From: Chitinophagaceae bacterium
GTDB taxonomy: Bacteria; Bacteroidota; Bacteroidia; Chitinophagales; UBA10324
Length of the DNA stretch: 64,000 nt
Direction of reading: 5' to 3'
Assembly: GCA_016717285.1 (NCBI GenBank)
Contig: JADKFU010000004.1
Location: 372,001 to 436,000 of the forward strand
The notes beneath the pieces were generated by a model. That model worked only from the letters and a program-made list of their open reading frames with translations, ran no database searches and was not told the origin of the DNA. Each line of letters begins with the position of its first letter. The first letter of the stretch is position 1. This document shows positions 26,606 to 36,540 of this stretch, one piece after another. A program made the translations under genes and the position numbers.

Positions 26606-29600
26606 ATGAATTATAAAATGAAACCAGGAATGATAAATACAGGATACTTAGCTGCAATACTTTTTTCGGTAGCGCTGCTGGCATCCTGTAACAGCGGGTA
26701 TAAGAAAGCAGATCTTACGGTAGTGGATTTTCCTACGTACGACAGCACTCAATTTGACCCGATAGATAAACCAGGCGGAAAACTTTTCGATATTCTCTCA
26801 AGCGCTACTACAGGGCTTGTGTTTTCGAATGATGTAGGTTTTCGCATGCGCAACGACAACAACATCTACCAATACTTCTACAATGGTGCTGGTGTTGCAG
26901 TATTGAATTTGAATGGTGACTCATTGCCGGATGTTTACATGACTGGTAATATTGTTCCGGACAAGCTGTTTTTGAATGAAGGCAACATGAAGTTTAAAGA
27001 TGTGACTGCTGAAGCCGGTATTCTTACAACGAAGAAAGGCTGGTCAACTGGTGTGTCTATTGTAGACATTAACAATGATGGGTTTGATGATATTTATGTT
27101 TGCCGTTCCCGTTGGAAAGATTCACTCGCTAATCTATTATATGTAAACAATGGAAATGGAACCTTTACCGAAAAGGCCAAAGAATATGGCATAGATGCAC
27201 CTGACACTTACACCATCATGGCCAACTTTTTCGACTATGATAAAGATGGTGACCTTGATCTTTTCCTTGCCAATCATCCTACAGACTGGATCGAGAAGAT
27301 GCGTTTCAACAACCTGGAGAAAATCGAGAACCATACCAACCAAAGCGATCGACTTTTCCGGAATGACAATGGTCACTTTGTAAATGTTTCGAAAGAATCA
27401 GGTATTGATACACATGGCTACGGGCTCAGTTGCACCGTTGCAGATTTCAATGGCGACACCTGGCCCGATCTGTATGTTGCCAATGATTTTGCCATGCACG
27501 ATTATTATTTCATCAATCAGGGCAATGGTAAGTTTAAAGAATCAGCACGTGAAGTATTGAAAAAAACATCGCTGTTCGGAATGGGAGCTGACGTAGGTGA
27601 CATCAACAATGATGGTTATCCGGACATTTTTGTGGTGGACATGAAATTCGATCATTCTTATGTTCGTCGCTCCTTCATGCTTGCACAACGTCGTGCAGAA
27701 TTTAACAACATGGTGAGCAGCGGTTATCATTATCAGTATGTACGCAACATGCTGCAACTGAATAATGGCAACGGTACTTTTTCTGAAATTGCCTGTATGG
27801 CCGGTGTGGATGCTACAGAATGGTCATGGGCTCCATTGCTTGTTGATCTTGACAATGATGGATACCAGGATCTTTTTGTATCCAATGGTTATTACAAAAC
27901 CTTCAACATTGATGAGCGTGAATTGATACAAGGACTGAAAGACGCCACACGCCGTGGCGACAGCGCAATGTTCAGCAAGATCAGCGCGATCATCAACAAG
28001 AAAAAATTAAAAGATCCTAACGTAGTATTCAAAAACAACGGCGATCTCACTTTTACGCGCATGACCAATGAATGGGGTTTCAATCAACCAACTATAACAC
28101 ACGGTTCTGCATTTGCTGACTTCGATCGTGACGGCGATATTGACATCATCAGCAGTAACACTGAACAATCACCTTTCATCTATCGCAACAACGAAGCACA
28201 AACACTCAAGCATAATTTTATTGAATTCCGTTTCAGTGGCAGTGAAAAGAATAAAAAAGGAATTGGTGCTGATGTTCATATTTATACCAAGAACGGTTTA
28301 CAATATCAAACCAATCACATTGTAAGAGGTTATCAGTCTACTTCTGAAGATCTGATGCATTTCGGATTGGGTGATGTAACAACAGTTGACAAAGTAGTGG
28401 TGACGTGGTTGGATGGAAAGACACAGACACTTTCAGGCATTGCTTCCAACCAGATTATAACACTGAAGTATGCTGACGCCAATGAAAAAGCACCCGAACA
28501 AGCAAAGCCGAATGTGCTTTTCACCAATGTAACCGACAAGCTGAAAATAGATTTCAAACATGAAGAAGACGCGTTTGATGATTTTAAACGCGAACTGTTG
28601 CTTCCTGAAAAGAACAGCTACTTCGGTCCCGGATTGGCAATTGGTGATGTGAACGGCGATGGTCTTGATGACTTTTTTGTGGGAGGTGCTACGCGCCAAT
28701 CGGGCGCATTGTATTTGCAAACCGCGAATGGTGAATTTGCTGTTTCAACCGGACAGCCCTGGGCAAGTGATAAAGCATCAGATGAGATGGGCGTACTTTT
28801 CTTTGATGCCGATGGCGACAAAGATCTTGACTTGTATGTTGCAACCGGCGGAAGCCAGTTTAACATGGAAGACAAAAACTACCGCGATCATTTATACCTG
28901 AATGATGGAACCGGTAAATTTTCTTCCGCTGATAAAGCATTACCCGATTTGTTTACGAGTGGTTCCTGTGTAGTGGCAGGTGATTATGACAATGATGGCG
29001 ACCTCGATTTATTTGTAGGTGGACGATTAACACCACAGCATTATCCTACACCGGCAAAAAGTGTGATACTGAAAAACGACCAGGGAAAATTTACGGATGT
29101 AACGGCGAGTGTTGCGCCTTCGCTGGAGAAAGCAGGGCTTGTTTGTTCAGCACTCTGGACAGATTTCGACAACGATCAAAAGCTTGACCTCCTGCTCGGT
29201 GGCGAATGGATGCCGGTTACGTTCCTTAAAAACAACAATGGCAAGTTCGATGACGTAACAGCGCAAACAGGTTTACAGAACATGACGGGCTGGTGGAACA
29301 GCATGGTGTCCGGCGACTTCGATAATGATGGTGACGTAGATTATATCGCCGGCAATGAAGGTCTCAATACACGTTATTACAAACCGAGTGAGAAAGAACC
29401 GATTGATCTTTATTCCTATGATTTTGATAAGAATGGTACCAACGATGTGGTGATGTCATTCTACAACTTCGGTCAGAGTTATCCTGTGAAAAACCTGCAA
29501 TACAGCGCGGAACAAATGCCGGTGCTTGCCAAAGAATTTAAAACATATTCAGGTTTTGCACTTTCTTCCACCAATGAAATTTATGGCCCCAAGGGTTTAG

Positions 29601-30223
29601 ACAAAGCTTTTCATCTTACAGCCAGCACATTGGCCAGTTCATACATTGAAAATTTAGGCAATGGTAAATTTGCGATGCGTGCTTTGCCGATGCGTGCACA
29701 GGTTTCAAGCATGTTTGGAATGCTGACCTATGATGTGAATAGTGATGGCAACCTTGACCTGATGTACCATGGCAATTTCTACAACAAGGAATCAGAGACA
29801 GAACGCAACGATGCATTTATCGGAGAAATATTACTGGGCGATGGTAAAGGAAACTTCACTTACCTGCCAAGCCGCGAAAGTGGTTTCTTCTCTGATAAAG
29901 ATGCCAAAGCATTGGCAGTGATCAGCGTTGGTAAAAATCAGACGTCTGTGATTCTTGGTACCAACAACAACGATAAGATGTTTGCTTACCAGTTGAATGC
30001 AAACAACAGCAAGGTGAAATACACCGAGCAGGATAAATACGCTGATATCTATCTGAAAGACGGACGCAAGATCCGTTGCGAAATGAATTTTGGTTCCGGT
30101 TTCCTCTCAGAGAATTCAAAAGAGATTGCCTTCATTCCATCCCTTACCCAAAAAGTGATGATCACCGATTATAAGAACCAAACGCGAACTGTGTTCCAGG
30201 CAGAAGCATTAGCAGCGAAGTAA
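26606..30223 (+). CDS. FG-GAP/VCBS and ASPIC/UnbV repeat lipoprotein (CRTAC1-like), copy 2
   Basis: A 1205-residue paralogue of the preceding protein, collinear over its whole length and highly similar (e.g. NMVSSGYHYQYV, GWSTGVSIVDINNDGFDD, SGSCVVAGDYDNDGDLDLF occur in both). The lipobox is ALLASC after a short signal sequence; Met 1, 5 or 9 could start it. It has the same order of DxNxDG propeller repeats, ASPIC/UnbV domain (GADVHIYTKNGLQY ... VRGYQSTSEDLMHFGLG) and second propeller half. The 21-bp gap and the strong terminator after it make the pair one operon. It is a tandem duplication, diverged enough that the copies may bind different partners. Confidence 0.87.
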   Translation: MNYKMKPGMINTGYLAAILFSVALLASCNSGYKKADLTVVDFPTYDSTQFDPIDKPGGKLFDILSSATTGLVFSNDVGFRMRNDNNIYQYFYNGAGVAVLNLNGDSLPDVYMTGNIVPDKLFLNEGNMKFKDVTAEAGILTTKKGWSTGVSIVDINNDGFDDIYVCRSRWKDSLANLLYVNNGNGTFTEKAKEYGIDAPDTYTIMANFFDYDKDGDLDLFLANHPTDWIEKMRFNNLEKIENHTNQSDRLFRNDNGHFVNVSKESGIDTHGYGLSCTVADFNGDTWPDLYVANDFAMHDYYFINQGNGKFKESAREVLKKTSLFGMGADVGDINNDGYPDIFVVDMKFDHSYVRRSFMLAQRRAEFNNMVSSGYHYQYVRNMLQLNNGNGTFSEIACMAGVDATEWSWAPLLVDLDNDGYQDLFVSNGYYKTFNIDERELIQGLKDATRRGDSAMFSKISAIINKKKLKDPNVVFKNNGDLTFTRMTNEWGFNQPTITHGSAFADFDRDGDIDIISSNTEQSPFIYRNNEAQTLKHNFIEFRFSGSEKNKKGIGADVHIYTKNGLQYQTNHIVRGYQSTSEDLMHFGLGDVTTVDKVVVTWLDGKTQTLSGIASNQIITLKYADANEKAPEQAKPNVLFTNVTDKLKIDFKHEEDAFDDFKRELLLPEKNSYFGPGLAIGDVNGDGLDDFFVGGATRQSGALYLQTANGEFAVSTGQPWASDKASDEMGVLFFDADGDKDLDLYVATGGSQFNMEDKNYRDHLYLNDGTGKFSSADKALPDLFTSGSCVVAGDYDNDGDLDLFVGGRLTPQHYPTPAKSVILKNDQGKFTDVTASVAPSLEKAGLVCSALWTDFDNDQKLDLLLGGEWMPVTFLKNNNGKFDDVTAQTGLQNMTGWWNSMVSGDFDNDGDVDYIAGNEGLNTRYYKPSEKEPIDLYSYDFDKNGTNDVVMSFYNFGQSYPVKNLQYSAEQMPVLAKEFKTYSGFALSSTNEIYGPKGLDKAFHLTASTLASSYIENLGNGKFAMRALPMRAQVSSMFGMLTYDVNSDGNLDLMYHGNFYNKESETERNDAFIGEILLGDGKGNFTYLPSRESGFFSDKDAKALAVISVGKNQTSVILGTNNNDKMFAYQLNANNSKVKYTEQDKYADIYLKDGRKIRCEMNFGSGFLSENSKEIAFIPSLTQKVMITDYKNQTRTVFQAEALAAK

Positions 30224-30249
30224 TAATTTTCTAAATCATTGCATTTAAA

Positions 30250-30270
30250 ATCCCTGCCGGTGGCGGGGAT
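30250..30270 (+). terminator. rho-independent terminator of the ASPIC lipoprotein operon
   Basis: A 9-bp stem atccctgcc/ggcggggat (one G-U pair) with a three-base loop, followed by a run of T's. Confidence 0.85.
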
Positions 30271-30410
30271 TTTTTTTGCATCCATCGGATTGGTTGGGAA
30301 GGTTTTGAGTAGCGTGATTTAATAGTGGGCTTTCTTATTCCAGGATTGTATTATTTTCCGCTACTTTGAGAGAAAGAGTAGTGATAAAGCATAAAATAAA
30401 AATAACAGGG

Positions 30411-32162
30411 TCATCTTCTACCTGTCAATTTGTTCCCAACTCCAACCTTCATCTCCACATCGAGATCCCAATTTGGACGAAGCGTAATATCATCCGTATA
30501 GTTATAGATTTTCTCCGGTTGCAAATGCTTCCAATAGTTGCCGGTATCCCAGCGGTTGTTGGCATTCAAATCATCAATCACTTTCAATGAATAATTTCCG
30601 GGGCGCATGGCCTGAAAATTCAATTCATTCAATCCATGTTTCAGTTTGCCACGTGCAATCACTTCTTTTGAACTGTTGCGCAATTCATAAAAATAATTTT
30701 TGATGGAATCGGTCGTCACTTTCAGCAGGAGATTTCCGGTAGCAGATTTTTCAAAGGTGGTGAACCTGATAGTTGTGCTGTCGTTGAAGCGGCCATACAC
30801 ATCTTTAAATACCGAATCAGGAATCAGGAGTGTATAACTCGTCTTTTCCGTAAATGGAAAAATGAAAGATCCGTTTTTTCTCAAGGTGCCGGTGTCTGCC
30901 TTCAGCTCAACTTTGGTGGTAACACTGGTTTTCGTAGAGTCATCCGTAAGCAACAGTTCCTTATTTTCAGATACAAAAATAACAGGCGTTGAAAATTGCA
31001 GCAGGAATGGTTTATCCGGTTCCTGCTGCTGACTGCTTCTTCCGCTTTTTAAAACAGAGGCTACCGTAAACTTCGGCAACAGTACTTTTTCCTTTTCATT
31101 CACCTTTTTCATTCTTACTTCGGCCGTATCGGTAAAAGAACCATCTACCACCTGAAGCTGAATGCTGTCAGATGCTACATCATTCAGAAAAAATATCGCA
31201 GTGTCTCTTGCAGCATTAAATTGTAACACGCCATCCCGGGCATTTCCACTGAGTGGAATAACCTTTAACTGCTCCAACTGCTTTGCGAAAGCAATGGTCA
31301 GCTTTCCCGGCTGTGAGGAATGCGTGCCGAGTATTTTCTGACTTTCAGCAATCGGCTTAAACATCTGAAGTGTATAGAAACCCGTACTGTCATTAATCTG
31401 AACAGCGGTGTCAACGAAAGCAACTTCTTCTCCCGGTCCTAAAAGGAGATCTGCATCCAGGTCACGCAATCCAATCAGTTGATAGGTGCCTTCCTTCAAA
31501 TGACTGATTTCGAAATGTCCGTCTTTATCAGTGTGCGCGTAATAAGCAGGTCGTTCTTTGGCTACAATTGAATCAGTAAGATCGTTGTACAACATTGCCA
31601 TAACATTTTCTTTGACGAGACCGTCTTCTGCTCCTTTTACCACACCCTGAATGCTCATCGAATCAATATAATCACCGGTGGAAAAAACATATTGGTAATT
31701 CACCATAATATTTCCTTCGGTGATGTCCTTCACAGCCGTTCCGAAATTTATCGTGTAAGTTGTTTGTGATTTCAATGTATCATTAAGTGTAATGGTGAGT
31801 GTTTTACCATGCACACGATATAGCGGTTTAATATTCAGAGCAGGAGAAAAAAATGCCTGTGACCCAAAATCTCCGGCCTGTATGAATTCATTGAAGGTGA
31901 TGGTGATTTTTTGCGCCTTGAAATGAATGGAGAGGTTCTCTGGATTAGTGCGTACTGGTATTGGCGGAATAATATCCTTTTCACCGCCTGTTGGTGCCAT
32001 CTGACTGGCACAGGAGTTCAGCAGTATTATGATAATGATATAGGAAAGTAGTTGTCTCAGGAAATAAGCTTGAACGGCAAAAATAGGGATGTGGTATGAG
32101 AAAGAAGAACAGGTATTATCATCTGACTGCACCCGAACAAAAAGGGAACGCCCATTGGGCAC
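30411..32162 (-). CDS. Ig-like (Big_5) lipoprotein
   Basis: About 583 residues from the first ATG. The lipobox LLNSC with the hydrophobic stretch LLSYIIIIILLNSCASQ is near residue 50, unusually far in. No ATG lies close to it in frame, so the true start may be a rarer codon nearer the hydrophobic stretch (a CTG precedes RQLLSY). The mature part begins MAPTGGEKDIIPPIPVRTNP, the standard opening of Bacteroidota Big_5/Ig-like lipoproteins, and continues with FTFNEFIQ- and TYTINFG-type strands and a SpaA/CNA-like segment (GHFEISHLKEGTYQLIGLRDLD). It is probably a surface or periplasmic lipoprotein of unknown role. It lies 105 bp after the Prc protease on the same strand. Confidence 0.75.
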   Translation of the reverse strand: MPNGRSLFVRVQSDDNTCSSFSYHIPIFAVQAYFLRQLLSYIIIIILLNSCASQMAPTGGEKDIIPPIPVRTNPENLSIHFKAQKITITFNEFIQAGDFGSQAFFSPALNIKPLYRVHGKTLTITLNDTLKSQTTYTINFGTAVKDITEGNIMVNYQYVFSTGDYIDSMSIQGVVKGAEDGLVKENVMAMLYNDLTDSIVAKERPAYYAHTDKDGHFEISHLKEGTYQLIGLRDLDADLLLGPGEEVAFVDTAVQINDSTGFYTLQMFKPIAESQKILGTHSSQPGKLTIAFAKQLEQLKVIPLSGNARDGVLQFNAARDTAIFFLNDVASDSIQLQVVDGSFTDTAEVRMKKVNEKEKVLLPKFTVASVLKSGRSSQQQEPDKPFLLQFSTPVIFVSENKELLLTDDSTKTSVTTKVELKADTGTLRKNGSFIFPFTEKTSYTLLIPDSVFKDVYGRFNDSTTIRFTTFEKSATGNLLLKVTTDSIKNYFYELRNSSKEVIARGKLKHGLNELNFQAMRPGNYSLKVIDDLNANNRWDTGNYWKHLQPEKIYNYTDDITLRPNWDLDVEMKVGVGNKLTGRR

Positions 32163-32267
32163 AAAAATTCAGGTGACGTTAATTCACAACATTTACTATT
32201 GAAGTCAACAACTGTTCACAGTGCGATGTGATCAAAAGTTAATGCATATGTTCCAGCCAATAGGCGC

Positions 32268-34382
32268 TCACTTCACTTCCTCCATCACCTGCGTTGCTTC
32301 ATACAAATAAATATCCTTCTTCAGATTTTTCAGGAACTGTTGATTGCGTGCGACGGCAGTACTGTCGGCATTTATTTTTGTCATATCAACAGCGAGATTG
32401 GAAACAGCCACCAGCATGGAGTCTGCATCAATGGCATCATATTTTTTATCCTTTGCATCCAGCTCCTTTTGCTGCGCGCTGAATTTTTTGTAGTTGAGGG
32501 AATAAACAGAATTGTCTTTCCTTAATTTGAAATCGGAAGCTTCCTGTTGTATCAACTGAAAGGAATTATTTGTTGCGATGCGTTGCTGGCTGTGCGATTT
32601 TAATGTTGCAATATTATTCGTTGCATTCCAGTTTTCATATTTCGCCGGAGCAATCTCATCCCATCCTATGGCATACGGATCTTCCTTTTCCCCGTTCGTA
32701 ATCTGCGAATACGGATCAGGCAGCACAATGTCAGGCGTTACACCTTGTAACTGGGTTGTACCGCCATTGATGCGATAAAATTTTTGAATCGTGATTTTGA
32801 GAGAGCCTAATTTAGGAGGGCTGTTCTCTGATTGCGATACGAAATCATCAAGGTTGAAAAGATTCTGAACGGTTCCTTTTCCGTAAGTGCTGCTGCTTCC
32901 AATCAGTACAGCGCGATGGTAATCCTGCATGGCTGCCGCTACAATTTCAGACGCCGATGCACTGTAGTAATTCACCATTACGGTGAGCGGACCACTATAA
33001 ACAACACCAGGATCTGTATCATAAAGCACATTCGGTTTTGCACCACGCGGTCGCACCTGCACAATGGGTCCTGTTGGAATAAACAAGCCACCGAGTTTCA
33101 CTGCTTCCTGCAGCGAACCGCCTCCATTGTCGCGCAAGTCAAGAATAATTCCGGCCACATTTTCAGCTTTCAATTTCTCCAGTTCTGCTTTCACATCGTC
33201 AGCACAGCTTCTTCCTCCCTGCTGATTGAACGGTGCATAAAATTCAGGAAGACGGATATAACCGATTTTCTTGCCGCCTGAATTAATGATAGCAGATTTA
33301 GCATACGTGGCATCCAGTACCACAATGTCGCGGACAATTGGAATGATCAAAACAGAGGCATCCGGTTTACGAACAGTGAGTCTCACTTCTGTTCCCTTCT
33401 TTCCACGAATTAACTGAATGGCTTTATCAAGCCGCATGCCTTCAATGCTTACGGGGTCTGCTGCTCCCTGTGCCACGGCTATAATTACATCGTTTGCTTT
33501 CAATTGCCCCTGCCGCCAGGATGCACTTCCTGCAACAATGCTGGTAACCCTGATTTCCCCATCGCGTTGTTGTAATTGTGCGCCGATACCTTCCAGTTGA
33601 CCGGTCATCTGGATGTCGAAATTTTGCTTTTGCACGGGTGGAAAATATTCTGTGTGCGGATCTTCAATGTTTGAAATGGTATTGATATAAATCGCCAGCC
33701 AGTCATTATTTTCCAATTCATTAACCCGCTCAAAAAAATCCTTGTTGTTTTTTTTCACCTTCTCCCGCGCACTTTTTTCCAGCTCTGCAAACGTTTTTAT
33801 TTTAACGGTGTCTGATTTCTCTTTAGCTTTTTGTTGTTGTTCTTCTGAAAGATTCAACTGTTGCAACACCTGCAGCTTCATGTATTTTCTCCATTCTTCC
33901 TTCAAGGCGTTAGTGTCTGCAACAAAAGACAGTTTGTCGCCATCAGTTTCAAGACTTTCATCAATAGTGAAATCGAAAGGATTTTCCAGCGCCGCCACAC
34001 TATAGCGTTGGGCCTGCTTAACACGGATCGCATAAATTTTCATCACCGCGTCAAAAAAAACGTAGGAACTGTCCTGCAACTGATCATCAATACGCTCCTT
34101 ATAGGATGCCAACAGATCGATATCCTTTCGGGTGAAAATCTTTTTATTGTAATCTACCCTTTCGATAAACTCTTTAAAAATTTTTTCAGAAAAAACATCA
34201 TCTACAGGTTGCGGGGCATAGTGTGCGGCACTGATACCACCCATCACTAATCCAAGTAATTCCTTATTGTTTGCTTCAGGTAACCTGAAACAGGCAAATG
34301 AAAGACAAACAGCACTGATAGCAAGTGCTGCAACTGTAATTACGACAACCACAGGTTTCATGCTCATTGAATACTTTGACAT
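32268..34382 (-). CDS. prc: carboxy-terminal processing protease (Tsp/Prc, S41A)
   Basis: A 704-residue protein with an N-terminal membrane/signal segment (VVVVITVAALAISAVCLSFACF). An N-terminal helical domain spans ~40-230, and a PDZ domain ~250-340 (GIGAQLQQRDGEIRVTSIVAGSASWRQ...). The S41 protease core follows: GYIRLPEFY, AGIILDLRDNGGGSLQEAV, then the Ser-Lys dyad in YYSASASEIVAAAM (second Ser of SAS) and STYGKGTVQ. A DUF3340-type C-terminal part (ITIQKFYRINGGTTQLQGVTPDI ...) completes it. Its length and order match E. coli Tsp/Prc. It cleaves periplasmic or tagged proteins from the C-terminus in the periplasm. Confidence 0.92.
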   Translation of the reverse strand: MSKYSMSMKPVVVVITVAALAISAVCLSFACFRLPEANNKELLGLVMGGISAAHYAPQPVDDVFSEKIFKEFIERVDYNKKIFTRKDIDLLASYKERIDDQLQDSSYVFFDAVMKIYAIRVKQAQRYSVAALENPFDFTIDESLETDGDKLSFVADTNALKEEWRKYMKLQVLQQLNLSEEQQQKAKEKSDTVKIKTFAELEKSAREKVKKNNKDFFERVNELENNDWLAIYINTISNIEDPHTEYFPPVQKQNFDIQMTGQLEGIGAQLQQRDGEIRVTSIVAGSASWRQGQLKANDVIIAVAQGAADPVSIEGMRLDKAIQLIRGKKGTEVRLTVRKPDASVLIIPIVRDIVVLDATYAKSAIINSGGKKIGYIRLPEFYAPFNQQGGRSCADDVKAELEKLKAENVAGIILDLRDNGGGSLQEAVKLGGLFIPTGPIVQVRPRGAKPNVLYDTDPGVVYSGPLTVMVNYYSASASEIVAAAMQDYHRAVLIGSSSTYGKGTVQNLFNLDDFVSQSENSPPKLGSLKITIQKFYRINGGTTQLQGVTPDIVLPDPYSQITNGEKEDPYAIGWDEIAPAKYENWNATNNIATLKSHSQQRIATNNSFQLIQQEASDFKLRKDNSVYSLNYKKFSAQQKELDAKDKKYDAIDADSMLVAVSNLAVDMTKINADSTAVARNQQFLKNLKKDIYLYEATQVMEEVK

Positions 34383-34532
34383 GTTTGAAAAATTGAGAAG
34401 AGCAAAAGTACATAATGAAGCGCATCCATTGCGAATTGGAGAAATTCGGAATTAGGAATTGAGAATTACTCAATGTCTAGCCAAAAATTGAATCGGATAA
34501 TGTAAGGCCCCTTGTGAATTAAAGAGGTCATC

Positions 34533-35717
34533 TCATTCCAACCATTCAATAACAGTCTGAATGCCCATCCAACCAACTGCCATTACAACAATCCATCCTG
34601 CCACTTGCATCCACAATGGATGTTTATAGTCTTTCATCAGCTTCGAATTGTGCGAAGCGATTAGTATGCAGGCCAAGGCGAAAGGAAGAATCAGTCCGTT
34701 AACAGCCCCTGCTCCAACCAACAGTTGCACGGGCTTGCCAATGGAAAGGAAGATGATCGTTGACACTATAATGAATAAAGTGATAAACCATCTATGATTT
34801 TTTTCAATGAACGGATGCAAAGATTTAAGAAAGGAAACGGAAGTATAAGAAGCACCAACTACTGAAGTGATAGCCGCACTCCACATGACTACGCCAAAAA
34901 AATAATATCCGGTTTCGCCTGCTGCCATTTTAAAAACAGATGCCGCAGGATTTTCCTTATCAGGAATCACTCCTCGTGCAATCACACCCAGCACTGCAAG
35001 AAATAAAAGCAAGCGCATGGTGGTGGTAATTAAGATACCGCTTACAGCACTGCGGCTTACGGCAGGCAATTGATTTTTTCCTTTAATGCCTGCATCCAGC
35101 AAACGATGCGCACCTGCAAAACTGATATATCCGCCAACAGTTCCTCCTACCAACGTTACGATAGCCATCACGCTTATTTTTTCGGGAAAGAAACTGTTTA
35201 CTGCCGCAGCGGCTAACGGCGGATGTGCGCTGATCGCAACATACAACGTGAGTATTAACATGATCACGCCAAGTATTTTGGTGAATACATCCATTGCTTT
35301 TCCTGCTTCTTTCATCCAGAAAACTCCCAGCGCGACAAAGCAACTGATTAAAGCACCTTCGGTATATGGAAGCCCTGATAATACATTCCATCCGAGTCCG
35401 CAACCTCCTATGTTGCCAATGTTAAATACTAATCCGCCAAAGGCAATCAATACAGCGAGTACATAACCCAATCCGGGCAACAAGCTGTTCACCAGATCCT
35501 GTGCATGCATTTCACTCACTGCAATCACCCGCCAGGTATTCAGTTGTGCTCCAATATCAAGTAAGACGGAAATCAGGATTACAAATCCAAAACTTGCTGC
35601 GAGCTCTTGCGTAAATACTGCTGTCTGTGTCAGAAATCCGGGGCCGATAGCAGAGGTAGCCATCAGAAAAGCCGCGCCCAGGATGGCAGGTGATCGTTTA
35701 TGGGACGGTGATTTCAA
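34533..35717 (-). CDS. NRAMP-related APC-superfamily transporter, YcsG-like
   Basis: A 394-residue protein with about 11 membrane helices. It resembles the NRAMP family (GPGFLTQTAVF, GYISFAGAHRLLDAG) but lacks the metal-binding DPGN motif of helix 1 (here TQELAASFG) and shows no MPH-type motif in helix 6. It is the last gene of the pxpB-pxpC-pxpA operon, overlapping pxpA by 20 bp. B. subtilis YcsG, a relative, lies in the same context. I infer uptake of 5-oxoproline or a related organic acid or amino acid rather than a divalent metal. A proton-coupled metal carrier cannot be excluded by sequence alone. Confidence 0.8.
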   Translation of the reverse strand: MKSPSHKRSPAILGAAFLMATSAIGPGFLTQTAVFTQELAASFGFVILISVLLDIGAQLNTWRVIAVSEMHAQDLVNSLLPGLGYVLAVLIAFGGLVFNIGNIGGCGLGWNVLSGLPYTEGALISCFVALGVFWMKEAGKAMDVFTKILGVIMLILTLYVAISAHPPLAAAAVNSFFPEKISVMAIVTLVGGTVGGYISFAGAHRLLDAGIKGKNQLPAVSRSAVSGILITTTMRLLLFLAVLGVIARGVIPDKENPAASVFKMAAGETGYYFFGVVMWSAAITSVVGASYTSVSFLKSLHPFIEKNHRWFITLFIIVSTIIFLSIGKPVQLLVGAGAVNGLILPFALACILIASHNSKLMKDYKHPLWMQVAGWIVVMAVGWMGIQTVIEWLE

Positions 35718-36441
35718 TCTGTTGCTGTTTGAGTGCTTCCACTATTTTTTTCGCAAATGCTACCGCATTTTTTCCATCACTGTGCAGGCAGATGGTTTGT
35801 GCGACAATCGGCATACAAACATTATGAACGCTTGTAACAGTGTGTTCACCGATCATTTGCAATACCTGAGAGATGCATTTTTCTTCTGTGTCAATTAATG
35901 CATTTGCATCTGCGCGTGGGGTAAGCGTTCCATCATCCTGATAAGTTCTGTCTGCAAATACTTCACTTGCCGTCATCAAACCAATGGTTTGCGCTTCACT
36001 CACCAGAAAGCTGCCGCTTAAACCATACAATATTAAAGTTGGGTCAGCATCCTTCACTGCACGTGCAATAGCATGAGCGATGCTGCGATCTTTTGCACCC
36101 AAATTATACAAGGCACCATGTGGCTTAACATGATGAAGTTTTATTTTAAAGCAGTCTGCAATTTTTTTTATGCTCTCAATTTGTGAGGTTACAATATCAT
36201 AAATTTCAATGGTAGATATTGGCATAATTCTCCGGCCAAAATATTCCTTATCAGGAAATCCGGGATGCGCACCAATCGCCACCTTATTTTCAATCGCCAG
36301 TTCAATGGTTTTCTTCATGGTATCTTCATCACCTGCATGATAACCGCAGGCAATGTTCGCGCTGCTGATATGCTGCATCAATTCCGCATCCTGCATCATT
36401 CCTTCACCCATGTCGCAATTCAGATCAATAGTATTGTGCAT
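35698..36441 (-). CDS. pxpA: 5-oxoprolinase subunit A (LamB/YcsF family)
   Basis: A 247-residue protein; the start at 36441 (MHNTIDLNCDMGEG) is the family's normal N-terminus, and the 25 codons upstream are extra. Conserved pieces: DLNCDMGEG, SANIACGYHAGD, GAHPGFPD...FGRR, VKPHGALYN, EVFADRTY and GTLTPR. With PxpB and PxpC it opens 5-oxo-L-proline (pyroglutamate) to L-glutamate with ATP, clearing a damage product of glutamine and glutathione. It is a cytoplasmic enzyme and sits between pxpC and the transporter gene. Confidence 0.93.
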   Translation of the reverse strand: MHNTIDLNCDMGEGMMQDAELMQHISSANIACGYHAGDEDTMKKTIELAIENKVAIGAHPGFPDKEYFGRRIMPISTIEIYDIVTSQIESIKKIADCFKIKLHHVKPHGALYNLGAKDRSIAHAIARAVKDADPTLILYGLSGSFLVSEAQTIGLMTASEVFADRTYQDDGTLTPRADANALIDTEEKCISQVLQMIGEHTVTSVHNVCMPIVAQTICLHSDGKNAVAFAKKIVEALKQQQIEITVP

Positions 36442-36540
36442 TTTAATACAGTTGCTTCTTATTGTTCTGCTAAAGATTAATTTTCTTGCTGCCGGAAACT
36501 TTCTGCAAAACTTCAATGCAACGGAATCAAAGCAGAAAAT

